The notes beneath the pieces are model-generated. The model ran no database searches. It was not told the origin of the DNA and saw only the letters and a list, made by a program, of their open reading frames with translations. From Pseudomonas jinjuensis (GTDB lineage Bacteria; Pseudomonadota; Gammaproteobacteria; Pseudomonadales; Pseudomonadaceae), in the NCBI RefSeq assembly GCF_900103845.1, contig NZ_FNIJ01000004.1, positions 248,001-312,000 on the forward strand: DNA of 64,000 nt, given 5' to 3'. Position numbers and translations under genes: made by a program. Shown here piece after piece: positions 18,388-30,539 of the stretch (within the stretch, counting starts at the first letter, position 1; each line of letters begins with the position of its first letter).

Positions 18388-19539
18388 TCACAACACGCTC
18401 GGCAGCGCCGCATCCTTCGGCCACAGCAGCCAGATCCGGCCTTCCTGCTTCATGTGCCCGGCCAGTTCGCCGGCCTCGGCGCCGGTACCCCAGAACAGGT
18501 CGGCGCGGACTTCGCCGGTGATCGCGCCGCCGGTATCCTGCGCGGCCACCGGGCGCACCACCGGGCTGCCGTCAGGTTTCGTGGTGGAAAGCCAGAGCAG
18601 GCTGCCGAGGGGGATCACCTTGCGGTCGATGGCCACGCTGTAGCCGGCGGTCAGCGGCACGTTGAGCGAGCCGCGCGGGCCTTCGCTGCTGTCCGGGCGC
18701 GGGCTGAAGAACACGTAGCTGGGGTTGCTCGCCAGCAGTTCCGGCACGCGCTCCGGATGGGCCACGGCCCAGTCGCGGATGCTGCCCATGTTGACGTCTT
18801 CCTTCTGCAACTGGCCCTGCTCCACCAGCCAGCGCCCCACCGGCCGGTATGGGTGACCGTTCTGGTCGGAATAGCCGACGCGCAGTTGCCGGCCGTCCTC
18901 CAGCTGGATGCGCCCGGAGCCCTGGATCTGCAGGAACTGCAGGTCCATCGGGTCCTGCAGCCAGGCCAGCACCGGCGCCTTCACGCCCTCGCGGCGGATG
19001 GTGTCGGCGTCGTCGTAGGGCCGGAGCACGTTGCCGTCGAGACGGCCGCGCAGGCGCTTGCCCTTGAGTTCGGGATAGACGCTGTCCAGCGCCACCACCA
19101 CCAGGTCCTCCGGCACGCCGTAGACCGGCACCGGAGTGCTCTCGGTGGGCTCCAGGCTGCCCGGATAGACCGGCTCGTAGTAGCCGGTGATCAGGCCCTT
19201 GGCGCCGTTGTCCGGCGAGCGCAAGCCATATACCTGCAGATTGTCCTGGAGGAAGTTGCGCACCGCGCCGGCATCCTCCGGCACCTCGGTCGCGCCACCG
19301 CAGGTCGCCGACCACACCGGGTCGCGGGCCAGGCGGGCGCAGGCCGAGCGCCAGGCATTGAAGCCGGCCAGCAGGTCGGCGTCGCCGGTAAGCGGCAGTT
19401 CGCTCCAGTCGGCCTTCTCATAGGTGGCGACTCTGGCCGGCTCGGTGGTGCCGGTGTCGCGGTCGCAACCCGCCAGCAGCGCGATCAGCGGCGCGGTGCA
19501 GAACAGCAGCCGGCGCCAGTGGGAAATGCGGAAAGTCAC
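18388..19539 (-). CDS. mltA: Membrane-bound lytic murein transglycosylase A
   Basis: A 383-residue outer-membrane lipoprotein that cleaves peptidoglycan glycan strands. The GTG at 19539 is preferred (AGGAA ribosome site, [10 protein letters not shown]); longer ATG starts would bury the lipoprotein signal. The lipobox LLAGC puts the lipidated cysteine at residue 25. The MltA barrel contains [14 protein letters not shown] near residue 117 and the C-terminal 3D domain contains AAQDTGGAI, whose Asp is the catalytic acid. The length fits the family. It diverges from polB with 119 bases between starts. Confidence 0.93.
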   Translation of the reverse strand: MTFRISHWRRLLFCTAPLIALLAGCDRDTGTTEPARVATYEKADWSELPLTGDADLLAGFNAWRSACARLARDPVWSATCGGATEVPEDAGAVRNFLQDNLQVYGLRSPDNGAKGLITGYYEPVYPGSLEPTESTPVPVYGVPEDLVVVALDSVYPELKGKRLRGRLDGNVLRPYDDADTIRREGVKAPVLAWLQDPMDLQFLQIQGSGRIQLEDGRQLRVGYSDQNGHPYRPVGRWLVEQGQLQKEDVNMGSIRDWAVAHPERVPELLASNPSYVFFSPRPDSSEGPRGSLNVPLTAGYSVAIDRKVIPLGSLLWLSTTKPDGSPVVRPVAAQDTGGAITGEVRADLFWGTGAEAGELAGHMKQEGRIWLLWPKDAALPSVL

Positions 19540-19658
19540 GCGATGAATTCCTGATGATCTTTCGGGGCCGGCTAGCTTGGGGAAACTTCCCGGCGCCGTC
19601 AAACCGGCGGGGCGAGCGGGTAGAATGGCCGCATCACGAGCATTTCAAGGTTGCAGCG

Positions 19659-22019
19659 GTGGAACTGAAACAGGGCTTCGTCCTGACCCGGCACTGGCGC
19701 GACACCCCGGCGGGCACGGAAGTCGCGTTCTGGCTGGCGACCGACGACGGTCCCCGGCAGGTCCGCCTGGCGCCGCAGCCGTCAGTGGCGTTCGTCCCGG
19801 CCGAACAGCGGGAAAAGGCCGAGGCGCTGCTGCAGGGCGAGCGCGACTGGGAGCTGCGCCCGCTGGAGCTGCGCGACTTCCAGCATCGCCCGGTGCTCGG
19901 CCTGTACTGCAAGCAGCACCGCCAGCTGATCAAGCTCGACAAGCTGCTGCGCGGCGCCGGGCTGAACGTCTACGAAGCCGACATCCGCCCGCCGGAGCGC
20001 TACCTGATGGAGCGCTTCATCAACGCCCCGCTGTGGTTCGGCGGCCAGCCCGACGAGGACGGCACGCTGCTCGACGCCCAGCTCAAGCCGGCCACCGACT
20101 ATCGCCCGAAGCTGCGCCTGGTCTCGCTGGACATCGAGACCACCATGCGCGGCGACCTCTATTCCATCGCCCTGGAAGGCTGCGGCCAGCGCCAGGTGTA
20201 CATGCTCGGCCCGGCCAACGGCGACGCCGGCGCGGTGGATTTCCAGCTCGACTACTGCGACAGCCGCGCCGAACTGCTGGAACGGCTCAACGACTGGCTG
20301 GAGCGCCACGACCCGGACGCCATCATCGGCTGGAACCTGGTGCAGTTCGACCTGCGCGTCCTCCACGACCACGCCGAGCGCCTGCAGGTGCCGCTGCGCC
20401 TCGGCCGTGGTGGCGAGGCGATGGGCTGGCGCGCGCACCGCAACGGCAACCACTACTTCGCCGAGGCCGCCGGGCGGCTGATCATCGACGGCATCGAGGC
20501 GCTGCGCTCGGCGACCTGGAGCTTCCCCTCGTTCAGCCTGGAGAACGTCGCGCAGACGCTGCTCGGCGAAGGCAAGTCGATCGACAACCCCTACCAGCGC
20601 ATGGCCGAGATCGACCGCATGTTCGCCGAGGACAAGCCCGCCCTGGCGCGCTACAACCTCAAGGACTGCGAGCTGGTCACGCGCATCTTCGAGAAGACCG
20701 AGCTGCTGGTCTTCCTGCTGCAGCGCGCCACCGTCACCGGCCTCGCCGCCGACCGCAGCGGCGGCTCGGTGGCGGCCTTCGAACACCTGTACATGCCGCT
20801 GATGCACCGCCTCGGCTTCGTCGCGCCGAACCTCGGAGAAAAGCGCCCGGAAGCCAGCCCCGGCGGCTTCGTCATGGATTCGCGGCCCGGTCTCTACGAA
20901 TCGGTGCTGGTGCTCGACTACAAGAGCCTGTACCCGTCGATCATCCGCACCTTCCTGATCGACCCGGTGGGACTGATCGAAGGGCTGCGCCATCCCGAAG
21001 ACAGCGAGTCGGTGGCGGGCTTCCGCGAGGCGCGCTTCTCGCGCACCCGGCATTGCCTGCCGGCCATCGTCGAGCGCGTCTGGCAGGGCCGCGAGGCGGC
21101 CAAGCAGGTGCAGGACAAGGCACTGTCCCAGGCGCTGAAGATCATCATGAACGCCTTCTACGGCGTGCTCGGCTCCAGCGGCTGCCGCTTCTTCGACCCG
21201 CGCCTGGCCTCGTCCATCACCCTGCGCGGCCACGAGATCATGCGCCGCACCCGCGAGCTGATCGAGGCGCAGGGCTACAGCGTGATCTACGGCGACACCG
21301 ACTCCACCTTCGTCTGGCTGCGCGGCGAGCACTCCGAAGACGACGCCGCGCGCATCGGCCGCGAACTGGTGCAGCAGGTCAACCTGTGGTGGCGCGAGCA
21401 CCTGAAGCGCGAGCTCGACCTCGACAGCGCACTGGAGCTGCAGTTCGAGACGCACTACCGGCGCTTCCTGATGCCCACCGTGCGCGGCGCCGAGGAAGGC
21501 AGCAAGAAGCGCTACGCCGGCCTGGTGCGGCGCGCCGAGGGCCGCGAGGAGATGGTCTTCAAGGGCCTGGAGACGGTGCGCACCGACTGGTCGCCGCTGG
21601 CCCGGGAATTCCAGCAGGAGTTGTACCTGCGCATCTTCCAGCAGCGGCCGTACCACGATTACGTACGCGACTACGTGCGCCGCACCCTGGCCGGCGAACT
21701 GGACGAGCTGCTGGTCTACCGCAAGCGCCTGCGCCGCCCGCTGGACGACTACCAGCGCAACGTCCCGCCGCATGTGCGCGCCGCGCGCATCGCCGACCAG
21801 TACAACGACAGCCTCGGTCGTCCGCGGCAGTACCAGAACGGCGGCTGGATCAGCTACCTGATCACCACCGCCGGCCCGCAGCCGCTGGAAACGCGGACCT
21901 CACCGATCGACTACGACCATTACGTGAGCAAGCAGCTGAAGCCGGTGGCGGATGCCATCCTGCCGTTCGTGGGCGGGGATTTCGCGGCGCTGGCGGATGG
22001 GCAGCTGGAGTTGTTCTGA
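19659..22019 (+). CDS. polB: DNA polymerase II
   Basis: A 786-residue family-B polymerase for replication restart and translesion synthesis. GTG at 19659 gives [20 protein letters not shown], the expected N-terminus. Exonuclease motifs: Exo I SLDIETT, Exo II WNLVQFD, Exo III YNLKDCE. Polymerase motifs: [34 protein letters not shown]. All catalytic acids are present, so both activities should be intact. E. coli polB is SOS-induced, but I see no LexA box in the 119-base upstream gap. Confidence 0.95.
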   Translation: MELKQGFVLTRHWRDTPAGTEVAFWLATDDGPRQVRLAPQPSVAFVPAEQREKAEALLQGERDWELRPLELRDFQHRPVLGLYCKQHRQLIKLDKLLRGAGLNVYEADIRPPERYLMERFINAPLWFGGQPDEDGTLLDAQLKPATDYRPKLRLVSLDIETTMRGDLYSIALEGCGQRQVYMLGPANGDAGAVDFQLDYCDSRAELLERLNDWLERHDPDAIIGWNLVQFDLRVLHDHAERLQVPLRLGRGGEAMGWRAHRNGNHYFAEAAGRLIIDGIEALRSATWSFPSFSLENVAQTLLGEGKSIDNPYQRMAEIDRMFAEDKPALARYNLKDCELVTRIFEKTELLVFLLQRATVTGLAADRSGGSVAAFEHLYMPLMHRLGFVAPNLGEKRPEASPGGFVMDSRPGLYESVLVLDYKSLYPSIIRTFLIDPVGLIEGLRHPEDSESVAGFREARFSRTRHCLPAIVERVWQGREAAKQVQDKALSQALKIIMNAFYGVLGSSGCRFFDPRLASSITLRGHEIMRRTRELIEAQGYSVIYGDTDSTFVWLRGEHSEDDAARIGRELVQQVNLWWREHLKRELDLDSALELQFETHYRRFLMPTVRGAEEGSKKRYAGLVRRAEGREEMVFKGLETVRTDWSPLAREFQQELYLRIFQQRPYHDYVRDYVRRTLAGELDELLVYRKRLRRPLDDYQRNVPPHVRAARIADQYNDSLGRPRQYQNGGWISYLITTAGPQPLETRTSPIDYDHYVSKQLKPVADAILPFVGGDFAALADGQLELF

Positions 22020-22028
22020 GGGCAGCGC

Positions 22029-22222
22029 AAGGGTGGATGGCGCTTTTCCATCCACCATTCCCGCACCGGGTAGTCAGGATGGTGGATGTTGTAGGAGCGG
22101 GCCATGCCCGCGAAAATCCGTGCCAGGCCAGGTCGCGGGCATGGCCCGCTCCTACAGGGTGATCCACCACTGCGGGGCCGCGTGCGCGGCCATGGTGGAT
22201 CGATGGAGCTGATCCACCCTAC
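22029..22222. repeat. Composite REP region: TAGGGTGGAT family split by a GTAGGAGCGGGC pair
   Basis: Arms of the TAGGGTGGAT/ATCCACCCTA family occupy both ends, with further partial copies inside. In the middle (22091-22155) sits a complete, opposed GTAGGAGCGGGC...GCCCGCTCCTAC pair, apparently inserted where the second half of the first unit should continue. It separates polB from the convergent acyl-CoA dehydrogenase gene. Confidence 0.85.
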
Positions 22223-22231
22223 TTCTACCCG

Positions 22232-23359
22232 TTACAGGGTCCGCGCAATCACCAACCGCTGCACGTCGCTGGTGCCTTCGTAGATCTGGCACACGCGCAC
22301 GTCGCGGTAGATGCGTTCCACCGGGAAGTCGTTGAGGTAGCCGTAGCCGCCCAGGGTCTGGATCGCCGCGGAGCAGACCTTCTCGGCCATCTCCGAGGCG
22401 AACAGCTTGGCTATGGAGGCTTCGGTCAGGCACGGCAGGCCGGCTTCGCGCAGGCTGGCGGCGTGGTGGACCATCTGCCGGGCGACGGCGATTTGCGTGG
22501 CCATGTCGGCCAGGCGGAAGGCCACGGCCTGGTGCTCGATGATCGGCTTGCCGAAGGTCTTGCGCTCGTGGGCGTAGTCGCGGGCGCATTCGAAGGCGGC
22601 GCGGGCCATGCCCACCGATTGCGAGGCGATGCCGATGCGGCCGCCTTCCAGGTTGGACAGGGCGATGCGGTAGCCCTCGCCCTCCTCGCCCAGGCGGCAG
22701 CTGGCCGGGAGGCGCAGGTCGTCGAACTGGATCTGGCAGGTGTCCGAGGCGTGCTGGCCGAGCTTGTCCTCGACGCGCACCACGCTGTAGCCGGGGGTAT
22801 CGGTGGGCACGATGAAGGCGCTGATGCCCTTCTTGCCCGCCGCCGGGTCGGTGACGGCGAAGACGATCACCACGCCGGCGTGGCTGCCGGAGGTGATGAA
22901 CTGCTTGGCGCCGTTCAGCACGTAGTGGTCGCCGTCGCGGCGCGCCTTGGTACGCAGGTCGCTGGCGTCGGAGCCGGCCTGGGGTTCGGTCAGGGCGAAG
23001 GCGCCGATCTGCTCGCCGCGGGCCAGCGGACGGAGGAAGCGTTCCTTCTGTTCGTCGCTGCCGAACTTGGCGATGGGCATGCAGCCCACCGAGTTGTGCA
23101 CGCTCATGATGGTCGAGCAGGCGCCGTCGCCGGCGGCGATCTCTTCCAGCGCCATGGCGTAGGCCAGGTGGCCGGTCTGCGCGCCGCCCCACTCCTCCGC
23201 CACCAGCATGCCGAGGAAGCCGAGGTCGGCCATTTCCTTCAGCGCGTCGGCGGGGAAGCGGTGTTCGCGGTCCCAGTCGGCGGCGAAGGGCTTCAGCCGC
23301 TCCTGGGCGAACTGGCGGGCAACGTCGCGGATCTGGATGTCTTCTTCACGTGGGATCAT
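22232..23359 (-). CDS. Acyl-CoA dehydrogenase
   Basis: A 375-residue flavoenzyme that introduces the trans-2 double bond in an acyl-CoA. Signature 1 is [15 protein letters not shown] (near residue 125) and signature 2 [20 protein letters not shown] (near residue 340). The catalytic base is probably the Glu in [12 protein letters not shown] (near residue 365), at the short/branched-chain position. Length fits the SCAD/SBCAD group. It is last in a ligase-SDR-thiolase-dehydrogenase unit, 10 bases behind the thiolase, an order matching PA2552-PA2555 of P. aeruginosa as I recall it. The chain type is not settled by sequence. Confidence 0.92.
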   Translation of the reverse strand: MIPREEDIQIRDVARQFAQERLKPFAADWDREHRFPADALKEMADLGFLGMLVAEEWGGAQTGHLAYAMALEEIAAGDGACSTIMSVHNSVGCMPIAKFGSDEQKERFLRPLARGEQIGAFALTEPQAGSDASDLRTKARRDGDHYVLNGAKQFITSGSHAGVVIVFAVTDPAAGKKGISAFIVPTDTPGYSVVRVEDKLGQHASDTCQIQFDDLRLPASCRLGEEGEGYRIALSNLEGGRIGIASQSVGMARAAFECARDYAHERKTFGKPIIEHQAVAFRLADMATQIAVARQMVHHAASLREAGLPCLTEASIAKLFASEMAEKVCSAAIQTLGGYGYLNDFPVERIYRDVRVCQIYEGTSDVQRLVIARTL

Positions 23360-23369
23360 GTGTTCGTCC

Positions 23370-24554
23370 TCAGCTCAGGCGCTCGACGGCGATCGCGGTG
23401 GCTTCGCCGCCGCCGATGCAGACCGCCGCTACGCCGCGCTTCAGGTCGTACTGCTGCAGGGCGTTGAGCAGGGTCACGATGATCCGCGCGCCAGACGCGC
23501 CGATCGGGTGGCCGAGGGCGCAGGCGCCGCCGTGCACGTTGAGCTTGTCGTGGGGCAGCTTCAGCTCGCGCATCGCCGCCATGGCGACCACGGCGAAGGC
23601 CTCGTTGATCTCGAACAGGTCGACCTCGCCCAGCGACCAGCCGTTGCGCTGCATCAGGCGCTGGATGGCGCCCACCGGCGCGGTGGGGAACAGGTTCGGC
23701 GCATCGGCAAACGACGCATGTCCGCGGATCGCCGCCAGCGGCGTCAGGCCACGGCGCTCGGCCTCGGACAGGCGCATCAGCACCAGCGCGGCAGCGCCGT
23801 CGGAGATGGAGCTGGAGTTCGCCGCGGTGACGGTGCCGCCTTCGCGGAAGGCCGGCCTCAGGGTCGGAATCTTGTCCAGGCGCGCTTTCGGCGGCTGTTC
23901 GTCCGCGCCGATCTCGCGGATTTCCTTGCCGGACTTCGCCTGCACCGACACGACTTCCGCGGCGAAGCGGCCCTCGCCCATGGCCTTCTGCGCACGGCTC
24001 AGCGAGGCGATGGCGAATTCGTCCTGCTGCTCGCGGGTGAAGCCGTAGGCCTGGGCGCAATCCTCGGCGAAGGTGCCCATCAGGCGGCCCTTGTCGTAGG
24101 CGTCTTCCAGGCCGTCGAGGAACATGTGGTCCATGATCCGTCCGTGGCCCATGCGGTAGCCGCCACGGGCGCGCTCCAGCAGGTAGGGCGCGTTGGACAT
24201 GCTTTCCATGCCTCCGGCCAGGCCGACCTTGATGCTGTCGGCGACCAGGGCGTCATGGATCTGCATGACGGCCTTCATGCCCGAGCCGCACATCTTGTTC
24301 ACGGTGCTGCACGGCGTGCCTTTGTCGAGGCCGGCGCCAATCACAGCCTGGCGCGCCGGGGCCTGGCCCTGGCCTGCGCCGAGCACGCAGCCGATGACGG
24401 CATCCTCGACTTCATTGGCCTGCAGGCGGGCGCGCTCGACGGCGGCGCGAACGGCCGTGGCGCCCAGGGTGGCGGCGTTGACGTCCTTGAAGTCGCCGAG
24501 GAAGCCGCCCATTGGGGTGCGGGCGGCGCTGACGATGACGATGGGATCAGTCAT
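23370..24554 (-). CDS. Acetyl-CoA acyltransferase (thiolase)
   Basis: A 394-residue degradative-type thiolase. The nucleophile Cys is in [13 protein letters not shown] (near residue 89). The catalytic His is in [19 protein letters not shown] (near residue 350), and the second Cys is in [12 protein letters not shown] (near residue 380). All three are present. It starts at ATG with AGGAG and lies 14 bases after the SDR gene. With the SDR and dehydrogenase it provides three of the four beta-oxidation steps; no enoyl-CoA hydratase gene is nearby. Confidence 0.92.
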   Translation of the reverse strand: MTDPIVIVSAARTPMGGFLGDFKDVNAATLGATAVRAAVERARLQANEVEDAVIGCVLGAGQGQAPARQAVIGAGLDKGTPCSTVNKMCGSGMKAVMQIHDALVADSIKVGLAGGMESMSNAPYLLERARGGYRMGHGRIMDHMFLDGLEDAYDKGRLMGTFAEDCAQAYGFTREQQDEFAIASLSRAQKAMGEGRFAAEVVSVQAKSGKEIREIGADEQPPKARLDKIPTLRPAFREGGTVTAANSSSISDGAAALVLMRLSEAERRGLTPLAAIRGHASFADAPNLFPTAPVGAIQRLMQRNGWSLGEVDLFEINEAFAVVAMAAMRELKLPHDKLNVHGGACALGHPIGASGARIIVTLLNALQQYDLKRGVAAVCIGGGEATAIAVERLS

Positions 24555-24568
24555 GGAAATTTCTCCTG

Positions 24569-25339
24569 TTACTTCGCAGCCATGCGGATGGCGCCGTCGA
24601 GGCGGATCACCTCGCCGTTGAGCATGCTGTTCTCGGCGATGTGGCGGACCAGCGCGGCGAACTCGTCCGGGCGGCCGAGGCGCGGCGGGAACGGCACGGC
24701 GGCGCCGAGCGAGTCGCGGACTTCCTGGGGCATGCCGGCCATCATCGGCGTCTCGAAGATGCCGGGGGCGATGGTCATGACGCGGATGCCATGGCGCGCC
24801 AGTTCGCGGGCGATCGGCAGGGTCATGCCGACCACGCCGTTCTTCGACGCCGAGTAGGCGGCCTGGCCGATCTGCCCGTCGAACGCCGCCACCGAGGCGG
24901 TGTTGACGATCACGCCGCGCTCGCCGCCTTCGTCCGGCTCGTTGCGGCTCATGGCCTCGGCAGCCAGGCGCAGCATATTGAAGGTGCCGATCAGGTTGAC
25001 GTTGATGACGCGGGCGAAGCTTTCCAGGCGGTGCACGCTCTCGCGGCCGAGGACCTTCTCCGCCGTGCCGATGCCGGCGCAGTTGACCAGTCCGTTCACC
25101 GCGCCGAAGGCGTCCAGCGCGGTCTTCACGGCTTCGTTGCCGTCCGCTTCGCTGGTCACGTCGGTGCGCACGAAACGCGCCTTCGCCTCACCCAGCTCGG
25201 CCGCCAGGGCCGCGCCGACTTCGCTGTTGACGTCGGCGATCACCACCTTGCCGCCCGCCTCCACCAGGGTTCTCGCGGTGGCCGCGCCGAGGCCGGAACC
25301 ACCGCCGGTGACGATGAATACCTTGTTGTCGATACGCAC
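24569..25339 (-). CDS. Short-chain dehydrogenase, 3-hydroxyacyl-CoA dehydrogenase type
   Basis: A 256-residue SDR related to mammalian HSD17B10 (3-hydroxyacyl- / 2-methyl-3-hydroxybutyryl-CoA dehydrogenase). The cofactor motif is [12 protein letters not shown] (residues 10-21), the active-site Ser is in [11 protein letters not shown] and Tyr/Lys are in YSASKNGV; the acidic residue after strand 2 (IADVN) favours NAD. The GTG start has GGGAGAG upstream. In a unit with a thiolase and a dehydrogenase it could act on branched acyl chains such as isoleucine products; this is inference. Confidence 0.88.
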   Translation of the reverse strand: MRIDNKVFIVTGGGSGLGAATARTLVEAGGKVVIADVNSEVGAALAAELGEAKARFVRTDVTSEADGNEAVKTALDAFGAVNGLVNCAGIGTAEKVLGRESVHRLESFARVINVNLIGTFNMLRLAAEAMSRNEPDEGGERGVIVNTASVAAFDGQIGQAAYSASKNGVVGMTLPIARELARHGIRVMTIAPGIFETPMMAGMPQEVRDSLGAAVPFPPRLGRPDEFAALVRHIAENSMLNGEVIRLDGAIRMAAK

Positions 25340-25374
25340 TGTTGCTCTCTCCCGAATGTTCTTGTGGGCCGCGC

Positions 25375-27027
25375 TCAGTGCGCGGCGGCTTTCTGTTGCC
25401 TGGCGATCTCCTGGTTGCGCAGGAGGAAGCGCTGGATCTTGCCGCTGGGGGTCTTCGGCAGCTCGTCGACGAACTCGATCTCCCGCGGATAGCTGTGCGC
25501 GGACAGGCGCTTGCGCACGTACTGCTGCAGTTCCTCGGCCAGTTCCGGCGTGGCGCGGAAGCCCGGGCAGAGCACGATGAATGCCTTGACCAGCTCGGTA
25601 CGCTCCGGATCGGGCTTGCCGATCACTGCCGTCTCCATCACCGCGGCGTGCTCGATCAGCGCGCTTTCCACGTCGAACGGGCCGACCCGGTAGCCGGAAG
25701 TGGTGATCAGGTCGTCGGAGCGGCCGACGAAGCTGATGCTGCCGTCCTCGTTCAGCTCCACGGTATCCCCGCTCAGATAGTAGTCGCCGACGAAGGCCTT
25801 GGTTTCCATGCCCTCGTAGCCGCCGAACCACATCAGCGGCGAGCGCTTGCGGTCCATGGCGAGGATGCCCGGCTGGCCGGCCGGCAGTTCGTTGCCCTGC
25901 TCGTCCAGCACCACCACGCGGTGGCCGGGGATGGCGAAGCCGGCGGAGCCGAGGTGCACCGGATGCTCCAGGTCGTGGTGGTTGGCCAGCACCATGCCCA
26001 GCTCGGTCTGCCCGTAGTGGTCGTGGATGGTCACGTTCAGCTCGTCGGCGAACCAGCGGATCACCTCCGGGCTGAGCGGCTCGCCGGCGCTGCTGACCGC
26101 GCGCAGGCGGCCCTTCAGCGCCTTGCTCACCTCGTCGCCGGAGGCGATCAGCAGGCGGTAGGCGGTGGGCGAGCCGGCCAGGTTGGTGATGCCGTACTTG
26201 CGGATGATCCGGCAGGTGCTTTCGACGGTGAAGGCGCCTTCGTAGAAGGTGGTCGGGTGGCCGAGCGCCAGCGGGCCGGTCACCGCGTAATAGAGGCCGT
26301 AGGCCCAGCCCGGGTCGGCGAGGTTCCAGAAGGAATCCTCCTCGCGCAGGCCGACCGCGTCGCGCAGGTAGCCGGTGAAGGCGACGATGGCCTTCAGCGG
26401 CACGGCGAGCGGCTTGGCCAGGCCGGTGGTGCCGGAGGTGAACATCAGCAGGAAGGGATCTTCGCCGCTGCGCATGACCGGCTCGAAGTCCGGCGAATGG
26501 CGTTCCAGTTCGGCCCAGAAGCTGTAGTCGCCATGGCGGATGCCCTGCCCCTTCGGCCCGCCGACGGTGACGGCCAGCGGTGCGTCCTCCACCTCGTCGA
26601 GCTTGTCGCGGTTGGCGCCGTCGGTGACCACCACGCGGCTGCCGGCGGTCTTCACCCGGTGCTCGATGGCCTTGGGTCCGAAGGCGGTGAACAGCGGCTG
26701 GTACACCGCGCCGAGGCGCCAGGTGCCGAGGATGGTGATCAGCAGTTCCGGGGTGCGCGGCAGCAGGCCGGAAACCCGGTCGCCGGGACGCACGCCGAGG
26801 CTGTGCAGGAAGCTGGCGAAACGGCCGGAGAGTTCTTTCAGCTGGGTGAAGGTGTAGCTGGCGCTCTCGCCACTTTTGCCTTCCCAGAACAGCGCGATGC
26901 GTCCGGGGATGGCGTGGCGGTCACAGCATTCGACAGCGGCATTCAGGGCGGTGAGGTCGCCCGCGAGGGTGGAACCGGCGGCAGCCTGGTAGTCGAACTC
27001 GGCCACGGCGGAAACGTATTGGCGCAT
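25375..27027 (-). CDS. AMP-forming acyl-CoA synthetase
   Basis: A 550-residue adenylate-forming ligase activating a carboxylic acid as its CoA thioester. Core motifs are [13 protein letters not shown] (A3 loop, near residue 195), [10 protein letters not shown] (A5), [14 protein letters not shown] (A7/A8 hinge Asp) and [10 protein letters not shown] with the catalytic Lys near the end. Similar in architecture to medium-chain acyl-CoA synthetases. It is the first gene of the four-gene unit (35 bases before the SDR) and carries an exact Hfq/Crc motif before its CAGGAG ribosome site. The substrate is unknown. Confidence 0.88.
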   Translation of the reverse strand: MRQYVSAVAEFDYQAAAGSTLAGDLTALNAAVECCDRHAIPGRIALFWEGKSGESASYTFTQLKELSGRFASFLHSLGVRPGDRVSGLLPRTPELLITILGTWRLGAVYQPLFTAFGPKAIEHRVKTAGSRVVVTDGANRDKLDEVEDAPLAVTVGGPKGQGIRHGDYSFWAELERHSPDFEPVMRSGEDPFLLMFTSGTTGLAKPLAVPLKAIVAFTGYLRDAVGLREEDSFWNLADPGWAYGLYYAVTGPLALGHPTTFYEGAFTVESTCRIIRKYGITNLAGSPTAYRLLIASGDEVSKALKGRLRAVSSAGEPLSPEVIRWFADELNVTIHDHYGQTELGMVLANHHDLEHPVHLGSAGFAIPGHRVVVLDEQGNELPAGQPGILAMDRKRSPLMWFGGYEGMETKAFVGDYYLSGDTVELNEDGSISFVGRSDDLITTSGYRVGPFDVESALIEHAAVMETAVIGKPDPERTELVKAFIVLCPGFRATPELAEELQQYVRKRLSAHSYPREIEFVDELPKTPSGKIQRFLLRNQEIARQQKAAAH

Positions 27028-27044
27028 CGCGTAACTCCTGCGGT

Positions 27045-27052
27045 TTGTTCTT
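27045..27052 (-). promoter_or_regulatory. AAGAACAA motif (Hfq/Crc type) before the acyl-CoA synthetase
   Basis: The exact AAnAAnAA motif lies 17 bases upstream of the ATG and 5' of the CAGGAG ribosome site, at the head of the ligase-SDR-thiolase-dehydrogenase transcript. Confidence 0.6.
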
Positions 27053-27161
27053 GTCTGGAGTGACCCCGATGTTCGCGCCGCAGAGCGGATGCGGCAATGT
27101 CGAAAGGTTTCAAATTGGCTGAGCGGAATGGACAGCCTTCGCAACGAGCTGCACCGGACCT

Positions 27162-27250
27162 GTAGGAGCCAGCTTGCTGGCGATCGTCCATGCCAACCGG
27201 CAGCTCAGTGGTCGTCGGCAAGTCCGGATCGCCAGCAAGCTGGCTCCTAC
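27162..27250. repeat. REP pair, GTAGGAGCCAGC...GCTGGCTCCTAC family
   Basis: An 89-base inverted pair with arms GTAGGAGCCAGCTTGCTGGC and its complement lies between the araC gene and the acyl-CoA synthetase gene, so it may uncouple them. It is a sequence variant (CCAGC for CGAGC) of the repeat at 10625-10683. Confidence 0.85.
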
Positions 27251-27273
27251 AAGGTGGGTGCGGGGCCGCAGCG

Positions 27274-28293
27274 CTACTCGGCACCCTGCTGCATCAACGC
27301 CCGGTACTGCCCCGGCGTCGAGCCGGTCCACTTGCGGAAAGCCTTGTAGAAGGCGCTGGTGTCGGCGAAGCCCAGTTCGCTGGCGAGGTCGGCGAAGTTG
27401 GCGTCGCCGCTGCCCAGGCGGGCGATGGCGAGGTCGCGGCGCAGCTGGTCCTTCAGCGCCTGGTAGGACTGCCCTTCCGCCGCCAGCTTGCGGCGCAGGG
27501 TCGAAGGCGCCATGTAGAAGTGCACGGCGAGCGCGTCCAGGTCCGGCCAGCGTTCGAACTTCAGGCTGCGCAGGTAGGACTTGATCCGCGCCGCCAGGCT
27601 CTGCGGGTCGCGGTAGCGCACCAGGATGTTCGCCGGGGCGCCGGCGAGGAAGCGGCGCAGTTCGCGCTCGTCGCGGCGCACCGGCAAATCGAGGGCCTCG
27701 GCGTTGAACAGCAGGCGCGTCTGCCGGCGGCCGAAGCGCAGGTTGTCGCTGAACATCACCCGGTAGTCCTCGATGTACTCCGGCTGTGGGCAGCGCAGGT
27801 CGACGGCGAGGATCGGGATGCGCCGGCCGACCAGCCAGCAGGCCAGGCCGTGCACCATCAGCCACAGGGTGAAGCAGGAGAACGCCCGTTGCGGCGGGCC
27901 GTCGCCTTCGTCGAGGACGATCGCGGCGAGCCCTTCCTGGCGGGTCAGGCGTGGCGACAGGCCGTCGAAGACCAGTCCGAGGAAGTGCAGCGCGGTGTCC
28001 AGCGCCGGTTCCAGGCTGGTCTCGTGGATCGCCGCGCGGGCCATGAAGTTGAAGCTGCCGGACTTCATCCGCCGCGGGTTCATGGCGAAGAACTCGTCGT
28101 CCAGCTCCCGCGCCAGGCGCAGCCAGAGCCGCGCGTAGGCCAGGCTGGAAACCCGTGCATAGGGCTTGCCGAGGGTTTCGGCGGGAATGCCGGCGGCCTC
28201 CAGCATGGCGCGCTCGTCTATGCCCAGCAGGCGCGGCGCGGCCAGCGCCTCCTGGACCAGGCGGATGGAAATGGTGCCTTTCTCTACCGGCAT
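27274..28293 (-). CDS. AraC-family regulator with Arabinose_bd-type sensor domain
   Basis: A 339-residue regulator. The N-terminal two thirds match the PF12625 type (LLGIDERAMLEAAGIPAETL near residue 20), found in OruR/ArgR-like proteins, and the C-terminal 100 residues carry the two AraC helix-turn-helix units (LAVHFYMAPSTLRRKLAAEG, and FADLASELGFADTSAFYKAF followed by WTGSTPGQYR). It lies between two CoA-ligase genes on the same strand, as in P. aeruginosa PA2556 from memory, and probably controls one or both. Confidence 0.88.
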   Translation of the reverse strand: MPVEKGTISIRLVQEALAAPRLLGIDERAMLEAAGIPAETLGKPYARVSSLAYARLWLRLARELDDEFFAMNPRRMKSGSFNFMARAAIHETSLEPALDTALHFLGLVFDGLSPRLTRQEGLAAIVLDEGDGPPQRAFSCFTLWLMVHGLACWLVGRRIPILAVDLRCPQPEYIEDYRVMFSDNLRFGRRQTRLLFNAEALDLPVRRDERELRRFLAGAPANILVRYRDPQSLAARIKSYLRSLKFERWPDLDALAVHFYMAPSTLRRKLAAEGQSYQALKDQLRRDLAIARLGSGDANFADLASELGFADTSAFYKAFRKWTGSTPGQYRALMQQGAE

Positions 28294-28358
28294 GTCGCTG
28301 TCTGGTGGAAGTGGGGACCGCGCACGATAGCGTGCGCGGTGTCAGGCGACAAACCGCC

Positions 28359-30044
<1,686 letters not shown>

Positions 30045-30169
30045 GGCTTTCCCTTTTGTGCTTGTTCTGGGAGCGATGCTGAACCGCCGATCCAGTCGGG
30101 ACATCCCTGTGCCGATGATCGGTCGCGCTTCCGAAACGCCGACTGACGGGTCGGAAGATTTCGATCATG

Positions 30170-30185
30170 TTTACGTTAACGTAAA
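30170..30185. promoter_or_regulatory. Perfect 16-bp palindrome upstream of the CoA ligase
   Basis: TTTACGTTAACGTAAA reads the same on both strands and is followed by a further partial copy (GGTAAACG). ACGT-containing palindromes of this type are bound by MerR-family LiuR-like regulators of branched-chain acid catabolism, as I recall. It is 125 bases before the ligase start. The rest of 30045-30539 shows no gene, only a small CGGGC-TTTC-GCCCG hairpin near 30370. Confidence 0.65.
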
Positions 30186-30539
30186 GGTAAACGCAAGTGC
30201 CGGTGAAGGCCCGCTCTGTTCGGTCGCTCGTCGGAAAAGCCTCAATCACGACTCGTGCCAGGATTGATAAATCCAGCAATTTCAAAAGGTTAAGAATAAA
30301 ATCCAGCGCGCACGCGATGCTCCCGAGACACACCCGGTTGCACTTGCGGAGCCCGATCCCGCCCCAGGCGGGCTTTCGCCCGTCGTTTCGTCCATTCTCA
30401 AACTGAGACGACGCCCGCGACATCCGCCAGACCCCGCTGGAATGCCGGTGCGGGGTGCATGGGCATGGATTAGAATTGCCAGAATTCTCCTAACAGAAAA
30501 ACGAAACTTCCCACTAAATCCTGCTTGCGAAGCGCTTTC

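Noticed and set aside
19540-19658. SOS box for polB
   Set aside because: I searched the mltA-polB gap for CTG-N10-CAG with extended arms and found none, although polB is SOS-controlled in E. coli.
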